Origin: Novosphingobium huizhouense
GTDB lineage: Bacteria; Pseudomonadota; Alphaproteobacteria; Sphingomonadales; Sphingomonadaceae
Length of the DNA stretch: 64,000 nucleotides
Direction of reading: 5' to 3'
Assembly: GCF_020179475.1 (NCBI RefSeq)
Contig: NZ_JAILXZ010000003.1
Span: 1-64,000 of the forward strand
Notes under the pieces: generated by a model
The model's database searches: none
What the model saw: only the letters and a program-made list of their open reading frames with translations
What the model was told of the DNA's origin: nothing
Position numbers and translations under genes: made by a program
Shown: positions 18,726-26,664 of the stretch, one piece after another
Layout: each line of letters begins with the position of its first letter
Numbering within the stretch: position 1 is the stretch's first letter

Positions 18726-18887
18726 TTAGTGCGGCTTGTGCTCGTCCTTGTGCTCGCCGTCCTTGTGGTCGCCGCCGTGGTCGTCCTTGGGGTGCTCGGT
18801 CGGGTGCGGGGCGGGGTTGGCGGCGGCGGCGGCGCTGAAGCCGATAACGGCGGCGGCAGCGGCAACGGCAGTGATGATCTTGCGCAT
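18726..18887 (-). CDS. Tiny secreted histidine-rich peptide (putative metal binder)
   Basis: A 53-residue product. It starts MRKIITAV and has an alanine-rich hydrophobic signal ending SAAAAA near residue 23. The mature 30 residues then hold 7 His, 5 Asp, 4 Lys and 3 Glu, with repeated HKD/EHK units (HPKDDHGGDHKDGEHKDEHK). ATG 18887 follows AAGGGA at ideal spacing, and third codon positions are GC-rich. That supports a real gene despite its size. It is divergent from gshB across 118 bases and convergent with yraN, 10 bases away. Binding of zinc, copper or nickel in the periplasm is an inference from composition. Confidence 0.7.
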   Translation of the reverse strand: MRKIITAVAAAAAVIGFSAAAAANPAPHPTEHPKDDHGGDHKDGEHKDEHKPH

Positions 18888-19005
18888 GGAAGGTCCCTTT
18901 TCCTGTGCGGGGAGCGCCGCGTCTTGCGGCAGCGCGAAATTGGTCGCACGCCTTCCAAATCGGCCTTAAGGGCTGCATCAGAGTTTTGACTGAGGTGCTT
19001 GCCCC

Positions 19006-19953
19006 ATGACCCTTCGCGTCGCGGTCCAGATGGACCCGCTTCCTTCGATCAACATCGCCGGGGATTCGACCTTCGCGCTGATGCTTTCGGCGCAGGAGCG
19101 CGGGCACGAGATCTTCCACTACGACGTCGGCGCGCTGAGCCTCGACGAAGACGACCGCCTGATTGCGAACGCGCATCCGGTGACGGTGCAGCGGGTGGTG
19201 GGCGACCATTACCACGCGGGCGAACGCCGCCGGCTGGACCTTGGCCGCGATGTCGACGTGGTGCTGATGCGGCAGGACCCGCCGTTTCACATGGGCTACA
19301 TCACCGCGACGCACCTGCTCGAGCGGATCGAGCGCGAGACGCTGGTGGTCAACAATCCCCGCAGCGTGCGCAATGCGCCCGAAAAGGTGATGGTGCTCGA
19401 CTATCGCCGCTTCATGCCGCCGACGCTGGTGACGCGCTCGGTCGAGGAAGTGCGCGCCTTCCAGAAACGCCACGGCGCGATCGTGATCAAGCCGATCCAC
19501 GGCAACGGCGGCAAGGCGATCTTCCGCGTCGGTGAAGAAGGCGAGAACCTCGGCGCGCTGTTCGAAGTGTTCAACCAGACCTGGCCCGAGCCGCACATGG
19601 TCCAGGCCTTCCTTCCCGAAGTCGCCAATGGCGACAAGCGCATCGTGCTGGTCGATGGCGAAGTGGCGGGCGCGATCAACCGCAAGCCGGGCGAGGGCGA
19701 ATTCCGCTCGAACCTTGCCGTCGGGGGCTATGCCGAAAAGACCGAGCTGACGCCGCAGGAGCAGGAAATCTGCGCCGCGCTGGGGCCGGAACTGAAGCGG
19801 CTGGGGCTGATCTTCGTCGGCATCGACGTGATCGGCGGCAGGTACCTGACCGAAATCAACGTGACCTCGCCCACCGGCATCGTGGCGATCGAGCGGTTCG
19901 ACGGGACCGATGTCGCGGGCATGATCTGGGACGCGATCGAGGGGCGGTTGTAG
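19006..19953 (+). CDS. gshB: Glutathione synthetase
   Basis: A 315-residue ATP-grasp ligase that joins glycine to gamma-glutamylcysteine, the second step of glutathione synthesis. Typical stretches are MDPLPSINIAGDSTFALM, MRQDPPFHMGYITAT, VVNNPRSVRNAPEK, KPIHGNGGKAIF and the metal/ATP segment EINVTSPTG. ATG 19006 is used; the usual family N terminus fits. It stands alone, followed by REP-like palindromes, and lies near rsmI-yraN in a region order common in proteobacteria. Confidence 0.96.
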   Translation: MTLRVAVQMDPLPSINIAGDSTFALMLSAQERGHEIFHYDVGALSLDEDDRLIANAHPVTVQRVVGDHYHAGERRRLDLGRDVDVVLMRQDPPFHMGYITATHLLERIERETLVVNNPRSVRNAPEKVMVLDYRRFMPPTLVTRSVEEVRAFQKRHGAIVIKPIHGNGGKAIFRVGEEGENLGALFEVFNQTWPEPHMVQAFLPEVANGDKRIVLVDGEVAGAINRKPGEGEFRSNLAVGGYAEKTELTPQEQEICAALGPELKRLGLIFVGIDVIGGRYLTEINVTSPTGIVAIERFDGTDVAGMIWDAIEGRL

Positions 19954-19969
19954 AGTTCGTTACCCCTCC

Positions 19970-20087
19970 GGCCCGCTTGTGGCGGGCCACCTCCCCATTT
20001 GCACTTCGTGAAAACGGGGAGGACCTTGCCGCAACGGTGTGGCTTCTTCTGGTCCTCCCTGTTTTTGCGAAGCACAAACGGGGAGGA
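19970..20087. repeat. Cluster of three REP-like palindromes
   Basis: Hairpin one is GGCCCGC/GCGGGCC (19970-19988). Hairpin two (19991-20022) pairs CTCCCC with GGGGAG around a TTCGTGAA-type loop. Hairpin three (20054-20086) is a close copy of 6599-6630. They fill the space between gshB and dedA and probably act on mRNA 3' ends. The last supplies the GGGGAGG ribosome-site sequence in front of dedA. Confidence 0.7.
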
Positions 20088-20092
20088 TCAAG

Positions 20093-20722
20093 ATGGCCCT
20101 TGTAGGTGTTCCACCAGCCATGAACGACTGGATCTTCCACCTGATCGAAGGTGGCGGCTATTGGGGCATCGCGTTCCTGATGGCGCTTGAAAACATCTTC
20201 CCGCCGATCCCGTCCGAGGTGATCATGGGCATCGGCGGCATTTCGGTGGCGCATGGGCGCATGGCGGTGGCGCCGCTTATGATCGCCGGCACGGTCGGCT
20301 CGACGCTGGGGAACTATGCCTGGTTCCTGCTCGGCCGTGCGCTGGGCTACGAACGGTTGAAGCCCTTCGTCGACCGCTTCGGGCGCTGGCTGACGATGGA
20401 CTGGCACGACGTCGCGCGGCTGGTGGTGTTCTTCCAGAAGCACGGGCAGTGGGTGGTGTTCGTGATGCGCTTTTCGCCCTTCATGCGCACGCTGATCTCG
20501 CTGCCGGCTGGGCTCGCCCGGATGGGCCATGTGCGGTTTCTTGTGTTCACGCTCGCCGGCACGGCGGTGTGGAACGCGGTGCTGGTCTGGGCAGGCTGGC
20601 ATCTGGGGCGCAACTTCGGCGCGCTGGAGAAATACACCGGGCCGGTCGCGGCGGCGGGGATGTTGCTGCTGGCCTTGGTCTATGCCTGGCGCGTGGTGCG
20701 CTGGAAGCCGCGCGAGAACTGA
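20093..20722 (+). CDS. DedA family membrane protein
   Basis: A polytopic inner-membrane protein of about 209 residues in the DedA/SNARE-associated family (VTT domain). These proteins are linked to undecaprenyl-phosphate or lipid flipping and to membrane homeostasis. Signatures are ALENIFPPIPSEVIM, the glycine-rich GSTLGNYAWFLLGRALG and RFSPFMRTLISLPAG. ATG 20093 has GGGGAGG at good spacing. ATG 20120 (MNDWIFHL) is the more family-like N terminus and may be the real start, with the strong site arising from the repeat. A strong terminator follows. Confidence 0.88.
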   Translation: MALVGVPPAMNDWIFHLIEGGGYWGIAFLMALENIFPPIPSEVIMGIGGISVAHGRMAVAPLMIAGTVGSTLGNYAWFLLGRALGYERLKPFVDRFGRWLTMDWHDVARLVVFFQKHGQWVVFVMRFSPFMRTLISLPAGLARMGHVRFLVFTLAGTAVWNAVLVWAGWHLGRNFGALEKYTGPVAAAGMLLLALVYAWRVVRWKPREN

Positions 20723-20726
20723 CAAA

Positions 20727-20753
20727 AAAGCCCCCGCACAGGGCGGGGGCTTT
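20727..20753. terminator. Bidirectional intrinsic terminator
   Basis: GCCCCCGC (20730-20737) pairs with GCGGGGGC (20743-20750). The stem is extended by AAA/TTT, with an A-run before and T-run after. It lies between the convergent dedA and accC genes and can serve both. Confidence 0.85.
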
Positions 20754-20780
20754 CGTATCCGGTCGTACGTTGCGGAGCGG

Positions 20781-22127
20781 TCAGGCGTCCTTGGCCAGCC
20801 ATTCCTCAAGATACTTGATGGTGTAGCCGCCATCGAGAAACGTCGGATCGTTGAGCAGGCGCTGGTGCAGCGGGATCGAGGTCTTGACCCCGTCGATCAC
20901 CATTTCTTCCAGCGCGCGCCGAAGGCGCATGATGCAGCCTTCGCGGGTGCGGCCGTAGACGATCAGCTTGGCGATCATCGAGTCATAGTACGGCGGGATC
21001 TTGTATCCGGCATAAAGCCCGGAATCGACGCGCACGTGCATTCCGCCCGCCGCATGGTAGCTCTTCACCAGGCCCGGCGAGGGGGCGAAGGTGAAGGGGT
21101 CTTCCGCGTTGATGCGGCATTCGATGGCGTGGCCCTTGAACTCGATCTCGTCCTGCTTGACCGACAGCGGCTTGCCGTCGGCGATGCGGATCTGTTCGCG
21201 GACCAGATCGACGCCGGTAATCGCTTCGGTCACCGGGTGTTCGACCTGCAGGCGGGTGTTCATCTCGATGAAGTAGAACTCGCCGTTTTCCCACAGGAAC
21301 TCGATCGTGCCCGCGCCGCGATAGCCCATGTCGGCCATCGCCTTGGCGACGACGCCGCCCATGCGGTCGCGCTCGGCGGCGGAGATGACGGGCGAGGGCG
21401 CTTCTTCGAGCACCTTCTGGTGGCGGCGCTGCAGCGAACAATCGCGTTCGCCCAGGTGGATGGCCTGGCCGTTGCCGTCGCCGAAAATCTGGAATTCGAT
21501 GTGGCGCGGGTTGCCGAGGTACTTTTCGATGTAGACCGTGGCATCGCCGAACGCGGCCTTGGCTTCGCTGCCGGCCTGCTGGATCAGCGTCTCGAGCTGG
21601 TCGGGGCTGGTGCAGACCTTCATGCCGCGCCCGCCGCCGCCCGATGCGGCCTTGATGATCACGGGATAGCCCGCTGCCTCGGCGATCGCCTTGGCTTCCT
21701 CGACGTCCGAGACCGCGCCGTCGGACCCCGGCACGAGCGGCAGGCCGAGCGCGCCGGCGGTGCGCTTGGCCTCGATCTTGTCGCCCATCGTGCGGATGTG
21801 TTCGGGCTTGGGGCCGATCCAGATCAGCCCGTGCGCCTCGACGATCTCGGCGAACTTGGCGTTTTCGGAAAGGAAGCCGTAGCCCGGGTGGATCGCGTCG
21901 GCGCCGGTGATCTCGGCCGCCGAGATGATCGCCGCGACGTTGAGGTAGCTGTCCTTGGCCGCGGGCGGGCCGATGCAGACCGCCTGGTCGGCGAGGCGGA
22001 CGTGCATGGCATCGGCATCGGCGGTGGAGTGGACCGCCACCGTTTCGATGCCCATTTCGTGCGCGGCGCGGTGGATGCGCAGCGCGATCTCGCCGCGGTT
22101 GGCGATCAGCAGGCGCTTGATGGCCAT
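20781..22127 (-). CDS. accC: Acetyl-CoA carboxylase biotin carboxylase subunit
   Basis: A 448-residue ATP-grasp enzyme that carboxylates biotin on AccB, the first half-reaction of acetyl-CoA carboxylase in fatty-acid synthesis. Signatures are [22 protein letters not shown], the glycine-rich ATP loop [33 protein letters not shown] and [16 protein letters not shown]. The short length marks the stand-alone subunit and not a longer acyl-CoA carboxylase alpha chain. It starts 10 bases after the accB stop, in the usual accB-accC operon. Confidence 0.97.
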   Translation of the reverse strand: MAIKRLLIANRGEIALRIHRAAHEMGIETVAVHSTADADAMHVRLADQAVCIGPPAAKDSYLNVAAIISAAEITGADAIHPGYGFLSENAKFAEIVEAHGLIWIGPKPEHIRTMGDKIEAKRTAGALGLPLVPGSDGAVSDVEEAKAIAEAAGYPVIIKAASGGGGRGMKVCTSPDQLETLIQQAGSEAKAAFGDATVYIEKYLGNPRHIEFQIFGDGNGQAIHLGERDCSLQRRHQKVLEEAPSPVISAAERDRMGGVVAKAMADMGYRGAGTIEFLWENGEFYFIEMNTRLQVEHPVTEAITGVDLVREQIRIADGKPLSVKQDEIEFKGHAIECRINAEDPFTFAPSPGLVKSYHAAGGMHVRVDSGLYAGYKIPPYYDSMIAKLIVYGRTREGCIMRLRRALEEMVIDGVKTSIPLHQRLLNDPTFLDGGYTIKYLEEWLAKDA

Positions 22128-22137
22128 TCGGGCGGCC

Positions 22138-22641
22138 TTACGCGATCACGATCAGCGGCTGGTCGAATTCGACCGGCTGCGCGTTCTCGACGAGGATCGC
22201 CTTGACCGTGCCGGCGGCAGGCGCGGTGATCGCGTTCATCACCTTCATCGCCTCGATGATCAGCAGGGTTTCGCCCGCCTTCACGCTCTGTCCGACCGAG
22301 ACGAAGTTCGGCGCGCCGGGTTCGGCGGCGAGGTAGGCCGTGCCGACCATCGGCGACTTGATCGCGTTGGCGTGGTCCGCCGCGGGCGCGGTTTCGGCAG
22401 CAGCGGCCGGCGCGGCGGCGGGGGCCGGCGCTGCGGCCGGCGCGGGCGCGGCATAGGCGACCGGCGCGGCGGCGGCGGTCAGCGTGCGCGCGACGCGGAT
22501 CTTGCGGTCGCCGTCCTCGACCTCGATTTCGGAAAGGCCGGTGTCGGCCAGCAGCTCGGCGAGTTCGCGCACCAGCGCGCTGTCGATCGCCATGGTGCCG
22601 GCGTTGTCGGACCGGCCCTGGTCGCCGCGGTCGTTACCCAT
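22138..22641 (-). CDS. accB: Biotin carboxyl carrier protein
   Basis: A 167-residue carrier with an N-terminal helix pair ([19 protein letters not shown]), an alanine/proline-rich flexible linker (residues 60-90) and the C-terminal biotinyl domain. The biotinylated lysine is in [10 protein letters not shown] 22641 is preceded by GAGGACAGAAC; the shorter start MAIDSALV, 16 residues in, is also possible. It is upstream of accC. AroQ lies next upstream (113 bases), the usual aroQ-accB-accC order. Confidence 0.95.
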   Translation of the reverse strand: MGNDRGDQGRSDNAGTMAIDSALVRELAELLADTGLSEIEVEDGDRKIRVARTLTAAAAPVAYAAPAPAAAPAPAAAPAAAAETAPAADHANAIKSPMVGTAYLAAEPGAPNFVSVGQSVKAGETLLIIEAMKVMNAITAPAAGTVKAILVENAQPVEFDQPLIVIA

Positions 22642-22754
22642 GTTCTGTCCTCGCGGGATTGGTGAATTCAAGCTGCGCGCCATGCCCGCGCTTGTCCCTA
22701 GTGGCAAGAGAAAGCGCTGTCCGTCGGGTGGAAAACTCGTGTCGACCCGGGTTT

Positions 22755-23189
22755 TCAGAGCCGCGCGGCCGCCTCGAGCGCGAGCAGGTAGCCGGTCGCG
22801 CCGAACCCGGCGATCGTGCCCTTCGCCGCCATGCCGACGTAGGACTTGTGTCGGAAACCCTCGCGCGCGTGCGGGTTCGAGAGGTGAACCTCGATCACCG
22901 GGGTGCGGATCGCCTTGATCGCATCGTGGAGCGCGATCGAGGTGTGGGTATAGGCGCCGGCGTTGAGCAGCACCGCCTGTGCCCCGGTGGCCTGCGCTTC
23001 ATGCATCCAGTCGACGAGGTGGCCTTCGTGGTTCGACTGGCGCATGTCGATCTCGAGATCGAGCTCGCGGGCGCGGTCCTCGAGCAGCCCGGCGATGTCG
23101 TCGAGCGTCTGCGTGCCGTAGATCTCGGGCTCGCGCAGGCCGAGCAGGTTGAGGTTGGGCCCGTTGAGAACGTAGACGGTCTGGGTCAC
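22755..23189 (-). CDS. aroQ: 3-dehydroquinate dehydratase, type II
   Basis: A 144-residue type II dehydroquinase of the shikimate pathway. Motifs are [18 protein letters not shown] (catalytic tyrosine), [26 protein letters not shown] and the histidine-containing [14 protein letters not shown] 23189 follows AAGGTGA at good spacing and gives the usual family N terminus. It is the first gene of aroQ-accB-accC. Confidence 0.95.
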   Translation of the reverse strand: MTQTVYVLNGPNLNLLGLREPEIYGTQTLDDIAGLLEDRARELDLEIDMRQSNHEGHLVDWMHEAQATGAQAVLLNAGAYTHTSIALHDAIKAIRTPVIEVHLSNPHAREGFRHKSYVGMAAKGTIAGFGATGYLLALEAAARL

Positions 23190-23258
23190 GAAGCGATCAC
23201 CTTGCTGGCGCGAATAAGCGGGGGCGCTTCTTCGCACCGCTGCCGTCGCCGCGCAAGT

Positions 23259-23621
23259 TCAGCCGTTGGGGATGACCGGGGCGGGCGGCGGGGCGACGCC
23301 GTTCTGGAACTGCGGATCCTCGCTCGTCGGGTCGGTAACCTGGTTGACGTCGGGATCGGGCTCGGGGAACGCGTCGTTGCTGACGTAAGGATTGGGCGCG
23401 GCGTGGCGGGCCATTTCCTCGGCGCTCCTGGCGCGCTTCTCGGCCGCCTCGGCGCGCTGCTCGACCGCGGTGAGGCGCTGTTCGAGCGCTGCGACGCGAT
23501 CATCCTGCGGCGCGCGGTTGCACCCCGAGAGCAGCATCGCGACCGCGAGGCCCGCCAAGGCACTGCGCAGGGCGGGGAACCGGGGGCCGGTTGAACGCGG
23601 CAAGAGGCGGCGGCTGTCCAT
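23259..23621 (-). CDS. Small coiled-coil lipoprotein, function unknown
   Basis: A 120-residue protein with an arginine-containing N region, a hydrophobic stretch and lipobox LLSGC (cysteine near residue 34). A short coiled coil (VAALEQRLTAVEQRAEAAEKR) follows, then an acidic, asparagine/proline-rich tail ending PAPVIPNG. It sits upstream of aroQ and downstream of the holin-like gene on the same strand. I do not recognise a family. Confidence 0.65.
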   Translation of the reverse strand: MDSRRLLPRSTGPRFPALRSALAGLAVAMLLSGCNRAPQDDRVAALEQRLTAVEQRAEAAEKRARSAEEMARHAAPNPYVSNDAFPEPDPDVNQVTDPTSEDPQFQNGVAPPPAPVIPNG

Positions 23622-23704
23622 CGTGCGGACGGGTCTAGCAGGAAAAAGTTACCTGAAACTAACCAGGCTTCGTCACCCCCTGAGGAGATTTGCCGAGGCA
23701 GAGG

Positions 23705-23992
23705 TCACGGCCGCGCCTGCGCCTTTCCCCATTGGCGCGCGACGGTATAGCCGACGTACCCCGTGCCGAACAGCGCGTAGAGCGGTTCGGGCAGCCCGTT
23801 GAAGTAGGCGCTCATCGCCCTGGTCACGGCAGCGGCGAGGTCGGGGCGAACCGCGGCGAGCAGGCCCAGCGGGATCGACCACAGGATGAGGCCATACATG
23901 ACGTAGAGAAACGTCGGTCGCGCGCGTTCGACCCAGACGTCGCGCGGAACGGCGCAGGAGCTCTCCGAGGTTGCAAGTCGGTCACCAGACAT
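23705..23992 (-). CDS. 3TM-type holin-like membrane protein
   Basis: A 95-residue protein resembling the 3TM holin family found in phages and gene transfer agents. The typical core is RARPTFLYVMYGLILWSIP, then a hydrophobic LGLLAAV region and LPEPLYALFGTGYVGYTVAR with a short basic tail. ATG 23992 follows GGAAAG at 8 bases. There are no phage genes around it; the nearest neighbours are a small lipoprotein and, divergently, a patatin-like lipase. It may be a domesticated holin or a membrane regulator. Confidence 0.7.
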   Translation of the reverse strand: MSGDRLATSESSCAVPRDVWVERARPTFLYVMYGLILWSIPLGLLAAVRPDLAAAVTRAMSAYFNGLPEPLYALFGTGYVGYTVARQWGKAQARP

Positions 23993-24232
23993 CGCGTGCT
24001 TTCCGATCGAACACAGGATGTCGTCCCACATATTCGCGACGAGATCTGTAGGAAAATAAAAACGCGTTCAATTCCAGACATGTCAGGGTTCGACTGTCGC
24101 AGCGGCGCCCCGTCCGGGTTGATCGCTGCCGGGAGCTATGATCTTCTTGAGGCCCGGGACGTTCGCAATCGGGAATCGGCAAGGGAAAGCCGCCGGTTCC
24201 GCAGCCATTTGTGGCAGGACGGAGCGAAGGCC

Positions 24233-26128
24233 ATGGCAAATCCGCAAAAGTATCAGGATTACAATGCGTCGTGTGGCCCGCCGGTGTGGCCGGCGCCCCC
24301 CGGCGAGGCGCCGAGGACGTTCGAGATCGGGCTGGTGCTCGCGGGCGCGGTTTCGGCCGGGGCCTATATCGGCGGCGTGCTCGACTTCCTGTTCGAGGCG
24401 CTCGACGCCTACGAAGCCAAACGCCTGGAGGACATCGCTGCGGACAAGCCCGGCGCCGCCAAGCGGCACCGCGTGGTGGTCCAGGTCATCAGCGGGGCTT
24501 CGGCCGGCGGCATGTCGGGAGCGATGTTCGCCGCCGCCGCGCAGCGGCGCTTCCCGCACGTGACCGGGTGGCCTGCGCCAAACACCGCGACCGGCAATCC
24601 TTTCTATGCCGGCTGGGTCGAAGGGGTCGACATGGACCGGCTGCTGGGCCTTCGCGACCTCGCCGAGTTCGAAGGGCCGCCGCGCTCGCTGCTCGACTGC
24701 ACCGCGCTCGACGAGGCGCGCGACCAGATCCTGTCGTTTCCGCAGCGGGCCGGCGCCGGCTTCCAGATCTGCGACCGGACCTGGCTGGACGACCGGCTCA
24801 AGCTGTGCTTCACCATCACCAACCTGCGCGGCGTTCCCTACAGCTTCGACTTCGACGGCAATGCCGGGGCGAGCTATGCGATGACCAGCCACGCGGACCT
24901 TGCCCGGTTCAGCGTGAAGCTGCGCGGCAACACCGAGGCGCGGGCCGACGAGGTCAACCTCTGCCGCGAGGCGCGGCTGGACGATCCGGCATGGCAGATG
25001 CTGGGCGAGGCGGCGCTCGCCACGGGATCGTTCCCGCTGGCCTTGCGCGCGCGCACGATCGTGCCGCTGAAGGGCCTGTTCGACGCAACCTTCTTCCCCG
25101 ACCACGCCCAGATTTCCTGCCCGGTGGCGGGAGAGCCGAGCGGGATCGACTACCGCGTCGACGGACGCGTGCGGCACCTCGTCGACGACCGTGGCGCGAT
25201 CGCCGGGTACAGCTACGCCTCGGCCGACGGCGGGGTGATCGACAACGAGCCGCTCGAATGGGCGCGGGTCGAGCTTGCGGGGATCCTCGGGCGCAATCCG
25301 CGCGACGCGGCCAAGGCGTGCCGCGCGCTGATCATGGTCGACCCGTTCCCGGATTCACCGGCGGTCAAGGCACGCCTTGCTGCGCAGGAGGCTCCTGCCT
25401 GCGCGGCGAAGGCCGGCCAGGCGACGGGCAGGAAGGACGCTTTTGCCCGCGCCGAGGACGAGACCCTGATATCGCTGGCGGGCGGAGTGATCGCGGCGAT
25501 GAAGAACCAAGGGCGGTTCCATCCCGAGGACGTGCGGCTGGCGCTCGACAGCACCGTCTACAGCCGGTTCATCATCAGCCCGAGCGGGCGCGACCGGCCC
25601 CAGAGCGCAGGTGGCGGCAACTATACGGGCGGGGCGGCGCTGGCGAGCGGCGCGCTCGGCGGGTTTTCCGGCTTCCTCAGCAAAGCCTATCGCCACCACG
25701 ACTTCATGCTGGGGCGGGAGAACTGCCGCTCGTTCCTCGAGACGTACTTCCGCATCCCGGTGGTCGACAATCAGGGGGCGCGGACCTGGTTGTTCGAGGA
25801 GGAACCGGAGACGATGGAGGGCGACAGCGCGCGGGGGCGGGCAATCGTTCCGCTCTACGTGTCCTCGCCGCGCGCGGAGAAGCCGGACTGGCCGGTCGAT
25901 GCCTGCGATGTCGCGCAACTGCGCAAGCCGATCGAACGGCGCATCCGCGCGGTCGTCTCGCGGAGCGTTGCCACCCTTGGCCCGGGAGGCGGCAAGGCCA
26001 TCTTCGATATGGGGTGGGGCGCATTCGGCGGCTGGGCGTCGCGGAAGGCGGCGAAGAGTGCTGCTGCAACCATCGAGCAGGCGCTGTGCGAACACCGCCT
26101 GCTGAGCGAGGAGGGATTGCCGCGCTGA
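24233..26128 (+). CDS. Patatin-like phospholipase family protein
   Basis: A 631-residue protein with a patatin lipase fold. The nucleophile elbow is GASAG (S90), the glycine-rich oxyanion region is LAGAVSAGAY (36-45), and the catalytic aspartate is in DGG (D332). A long C-terminal part beyond residue 360 has an RGRAIVPLYVSSP segment and helices. No signal peptide is seen, so action on inner-membrane lipids is likely. ATG 24233 is preceded by GGAGCGAAGG. It is divergent from the holin-like gene across 240 bases. The substrate is not known; the family includes phospholipases A. Confidence 0.85.
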   Translation: MANPQKYQDYNASCGPPVWPAPPGEAPRTFEIGLVLAGAVSAGAYIGGVLDFLFEALDAYEAKRLEDIAADKPGAAKRHRVVVQVISGASAGGMSGAMFAAAAQRRFPHVTGWPAPNTATGNPFYAGWVEGVDMDRLLGLRDLAEFEGPPRSLLDCTALDEARDQILSFPQRAGAGFQICDRTWLDDRLKLCFTITNLRGVPYSFDFDGNAGASYAMTSHADLARFSVKLRGNTEARADEVNLCREARLDDPAWQMLGEAALATGSFPLALRARTIVPLKGLFDATFFPDHAQISCPVAGEPSGIDYRVDGRVRHLVDDRGAIAGYSYASADGGVIDNEPLEWARVELAGILGRNPRDAAKACRALIMVDPFPDSPAVKARLAAQEAPACAAKAGQATGRKDAFARAEDETLISLAGGVIAAMKNQGRFHPEDVRLALDSTVYSRFIISPSGRDRPQSAGGGNYTGGAALASGALGGFSGFLSKAYRHHDFMLGRENCRSFLETYFRIPVVDNQGARTWLFEEEPETMEGDSARGRAIVPLYVSSPRAEKPDWPVDACDVAQLRKPIERRIRAVVSRSVATLGPGGGKAIFDMGWGAFGGWASRKAAKSAAATIEQALCEHRLLSEEGLPR

Positions 26129-26298
26129 CATCGCGTTCGCCGCATCGCGCGCCATCGGCTTCCCCTCGATGCCGGTGGGACCGCGCCAGCGCATCGTTGC
26201 ACCTTCCAAAAAGGCGCAAGTGAGGTTCGACAAGGAAGGCGGGAACAAGATATGGTGCAAGGCGTTGTCGGCCGAAACAATAGTCGCGGACGTAACCG

Positions 26299-26640
26299 GT
26301 GAACCTTGCAGACGCCTGGCTCTTGCCTTCGTGGAAATCGGCCCGTCCGCTGATCGCGGCGGACGAGCGGTTTCGCGAACTGTTCGTCGATCTCGGCCCG
26401 GCAATGCCGCGCGACATTCTATGCGAGATCAGCCCGGTCTATCTCGAAGCCCTGTTGCAGACCTCGGTGCCGACATGGTTGCGTGCCCGCCTGACCATCG
26501 AGCGCGAGCGGCGTGCGCGCGGACCGCTGGCAAGCTTGCTGGGGCGCCTGCGCGAAAGTTTCGTACACGACATGCGGCGCAGGGTGCGCGCCCGGCGAGA
26601 GCCGGAGCGCGCCTCGCAGCAGCGCCCCGGCCTCTCCTGA
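26299..26640 (+). CDS. Hypothetical protein of 113 residues
   Basis: GTG 26299 opens a 113-residue frame with plausible protein composition (AADERFRELFVDLGPAMP, YLEALLQTSVPTWLRARL) and a basic C-terminal tail. The ribosome site is weak. It overlaps nothing on the same strand and ends 24 bases before the converging receptor gene. I do not recognise a family. The frame may be a real small gene or a chance opening in GC-rich DNA. Confidence 0.4.
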   Translation: MNLADAWLLPSWKSARPLIAADERFRELFVDLGPAMPRDILCEISPVYLEALLQTSVPTWLRARLTIERERRARGPLASLLGRLRESFVHDMRRRVRARREPERASQQRPGLS

Positions 26641-26664
26641 CGTCTCTCCCGACCGGGGCTCCAG

